From: Pantoea stewartii subsp. stewartii
GTDB taxonomy: Bacteria > Pseudomonadota > Gammaproteobacteria > Enterobacterales > Enterobacteriaceae
Assembly: GCF_008801695.1 (NCBI RefSeq)
Contig: NZ_VZPF01000051.1
Coordinates: 1-37,953, forward strand
Length of the DNA: 37,953 nt
Reading direction: 5' to 3'
Shown here: positions 36,559 to 37,953 of the stretch, piece by piece
How positions within the stretch are numbered: position 1 is the first letter of the stretch
Layout: each line of letters begins with the position of its first letter
The notes under the pieces: model-generated
Seen by the model: only the letters and a program-made list of their open reading frames with translations
What the model was told of the DNA's origin: nothing
Database searches by the model: none
Made by a program: the position numbers and the translations under genes

Positions 36559-37611
36559 TTAACCGCGACGCTGTTTGACCGCATCGGCCAGCTGACGTAA
36601 TACCTTTTCGGTATCTTCCCAGCCGATACAGGCATCGGTCACGCTCTTACCGTAAACCAGCGGTTCACCGCTTTCCAGGCTCTGATTGCCTTCCACCAGA
36701 TGGCTTTCAATCATCACGCCAATGATGCCGCGCTCGCCATTGATCATCTGCTGTGCCACATCATCAGCCACCTGCATCTGCTTCTGGAACTGCTTGCTGC
36801 TGTTTGCGTGACTGAAATCGATCATCACCTGCTGCGGTAAGCCAGCCTTCTCCAGTCCGGCCTTCACGGCACTGACGTGGCTGGCGCTGTAGTTAGGTTC
36901 TTTTCCGCCGCGTAGGATGATGTGACAGTCGCTGTTGCCGCGCGTTTCCACAATTGCAGAGTGGCCATATTTGGTCACGGACAAGAAACAGTGCGGTGAA
37001 CCGGCTGCGTTGATCGCATCAATCGCCACTTTAATGGTGCCATCGGTCCCGTTTTTAAAACCGACCGGGCAGGAAAGACCGGAAGCCAGTTCACGGTGCA
37101 CCTGCGACTCTGTCGTCCTGGCACCAATAGCGCCCCAGCTCATCAGGTCAGCGACATACTGCGGCGTAATCATGTCCAGGAACTCACCCGCCGCAGGCAG
37201 GCCAGAATCGTTAATCTCCAGCAGCAGCTTACGCGCCAGGCGCAGGCCATCATTTAACTGGAAGGTGCCATCCATATAGGGATCGTTGATCAGCCCTTTC
37301 CAGCCAACGGTGGTACGCGGTTTTTCAAAGTAAACGCGCATTACCACTTCCAGCTCGCCCTTCAGCTGCTCACGCAGGTTTAACAGACGTGCAGCATACT
37401 CTTTTGCGGCCTCGGTATCGTGGATAGAGCAGGGTCCAATTACCACCAGCAGCCGATCATCGGCCCCGTTCAGGATCTGGTGAATGGCCTGACGCGCCTG
37501 AGAAACGGTTTGCGCGGCACGTTCGGTTGCAGGAAATTTTTCCAGCAGGGCAACGGGGGGCAACAGCTCTTTTATCTCTTTAATGCGTAAATCATCATTC
37601 TGGTAATTCAT
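36559..37611 (-). CDS. aroG: 3-deoxy-7-phosphoheptulonate synthase AroG (Phe-sensitive type)
   Basis: First enzyme of aromatic amino acid synthesis, joining PEP and erythrose-4-phosphate to DAHP. The 350 residues equal E. coli AroG, and the N-terminus MNYQNDDLRIKEIKELLPP, important for phenylalanine inhibition, matches AroG rather than AroF/AroH. LLVVIGPCSIHD, KPRTTVGWKGLINDP, GARTTESQVHRELASG and DFSHANSSKQ carry the metal and substrate residues. The promoter is at 37662-37690 and a strong palindrome lies in the leader. Confidence 0.97.
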   Translation of the reverse strand: MNYQNDDLRIKEIKELLPPVALLEKFPATERAAQTVSQARQAIHQILNGADDRLLVVIGPCSIHDTEAAKEYAARLLNLREQLKGELEVVMRVYFEKPRTTVGWKGLINDPYMDGTFQLNDGLRLARKLLLEINDSGLPAAGEFLDMITPQYVADLMSWGAIGARTTESQVHRELASGLSCPVGFKNGTDGTIKVAIDAINAAGSPHCFLSVTKYGHSAIVETRGNSDCHIILRGGKEPNYSASHVSAVKAGLEKAGLPQQVMIDFSHANSSKQFQKQMQVADDVAQQMINGERGIIGVMIESHLVEGNQSLESGEPLVYGKSVTDACIGWEDTEKVLRQLADAVKQRRG

Positions 37612-37632
37612 ACTGATTCCATATAATTTCTG

Positions 37633-37650
37633 GCCCGGCGCGCGCCGGGC
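37633..37650 (-). promoter_or_regulatory. 18-bp perfect palindrome in the aroG leader
   Basis: GCCCGGCGCGCGCCGGGC is fully self-complementary and would form a very stable hairpin at the 5' end of aroG mRNA, ending about 21 bases before the ATG. It is not followed by a T-tract, so mRNA protection or translation control is more likely than termination. Confidence 0.55.
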
Positions 37651-37661
37651 TCAACCCAGCC

Positions 37662-37690
37662 AATGTAGCCGGAAGCGCAGAGGGTGTAAA
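37662..37690 (-). promoter_or_regulatory. aroG promoter with TyrR-like half-site
   Basis: On the minus strand TTTACA (37685-37690), a 17-base spacer and TACATT (37662-37667) give 5/6 and 4/6 matches to the sigma-70 elements, with a start near 37655. The -35 sequence equals a TyrR half-box (TTTACA), and two more TTTACA copies lie upstream at 37702-37707 and 37715-37720. A full TyrR palindrome is not visible. Confidence 0.55.
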
Positions 37691-37877
37691 TTCTGAATCC
37701 ATGTAAAATGCATGTGTAAAATTTGCATAAATGGGTTATGCGTCTAGACTTTTAAGGGTAACTACTGAGGATCGGTGGCTTACGTTTATTAATACCTGTC
37801 TTTAAGCTAACCAGCGAAATTTTATTTGTAAGCGTCACATTTAAACCGTCTGTGCAGCGGGCTCCGGTTCCGGGAAA

Positions 37878-37908
37878 ATAGTGTCCATCATTTTTTAATG
37901 GACACTAT
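37878..37908. repeat. 11-bp inverted repeat hairpin at the right edge
   Basis: ATAGTGTCCAT and ATGGACACTAT are perfect inverted repeats around a 9-base loop. No gene end is adjacent in the window. From a GTG at 37912 a frame stays open to the last base (14 codons), too short to identify. It could be part of a mobile element or a regulatory site of the next gene; nothing decides this here. The rest of 37691-37877 holds only the aroG upstream region and no visible gene. Confidence 0.5.
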
Positions 37909-37953
37909 CGCGTGAAACACCGGACATGGCTCCTTGAGGCGCTTCGCCTCCAT

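Noticed and set aside
1..37953. CRISPR array, tRNA, rRNA or complete insertion sequence
   Set aside because: No regularly spaced repeats, tRNA-like cloverleaf sequence, rRNA segment or transposase gene was recognised by eye in the window.

Overview
The window reads as a conserved chromosomal segment of a gamma-proteobacterium of the order Enterobacterales. Almost every protein is a full-length counterpart of an Escherichia coli protein, and gene order follows the E. coli aroG-gpmA-gal-mod-bio-uvrB-moa-ybh-rhlE segment closely. The moderately GC-rich coding, the pit-ppk2 pair, the adjacent dusC-rhlE genes, and a galTKM operon without galE suggest an Erwiniaceae-type organism (Erwinia/Pantoea relatives). 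That family assignment is inference, because no search could be run.

Layout, left to right. Positions 252-2788: a PiT phosphate transporter followed by a PPK2 polyphosphate kinase (+). 2816-5157: rhlE then dusC (-). 5382-9665: ybhQ (-), the ybhP-clsB-ybhN envelope operon (+, with a frameshift near the ybhN 3' end), and ybhL (-). 9764-11747: two divergent lipoprotein genes, a YaiW/DUF1615 type and a DUF1264 type, lying between ybhL and the moa genes. 11744-14439: moaABCDE (-), preceded by a probable molybdenum-cofactor riboswitch. 14766-17694: yvcK (+) and uvrB (-) converging. 17695-18575: the largest gap, holding a LexA-like site and a DnaA-box cluster that matches the location of E. coli DARS1. 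18576-19298: an orphan UrtE-like ABC ATPase with a broken signature motif. 19299-24266: the biotin locus, bioBFCD (-) and bioA (+), around a BirA operator. 24340-26838: ybhB, pgl, ybhA. 26873-32157: molybdate uptake and regulation (modABC, acrZ, modE, modF). 32378-35597: galTKM behind two GalR-type operators. 35746-37611: gpmA and aroG converging on a shared terminator. The right edge holds an unexplained hairpin.

Functional links. ModABC imports molybdate, ModE senses it and represses modABC, and MoaABCDE turns GTP and sulfur into molybdopterin. The biotin genes are switched by BirA at one operator. galTKM feeds galactose into glycolysis, where GpmA acts, and AroG draws PEP into aromatic synthesis. 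Pit and PPK2 connect phosphate import to polyphosphate.

Most of the window is ordinary core genome. The points that merit a second look are the degenerate UrtE-like ATPase beside the DARS1-like locus, the rewired gal operators, the ybhN frameshift, and the non-ATG start of moaA behind its riboswitch. I did not find a clearly novel multi-gene system, CRISPR array, tRNA, rRNA or complete insertion sequence.
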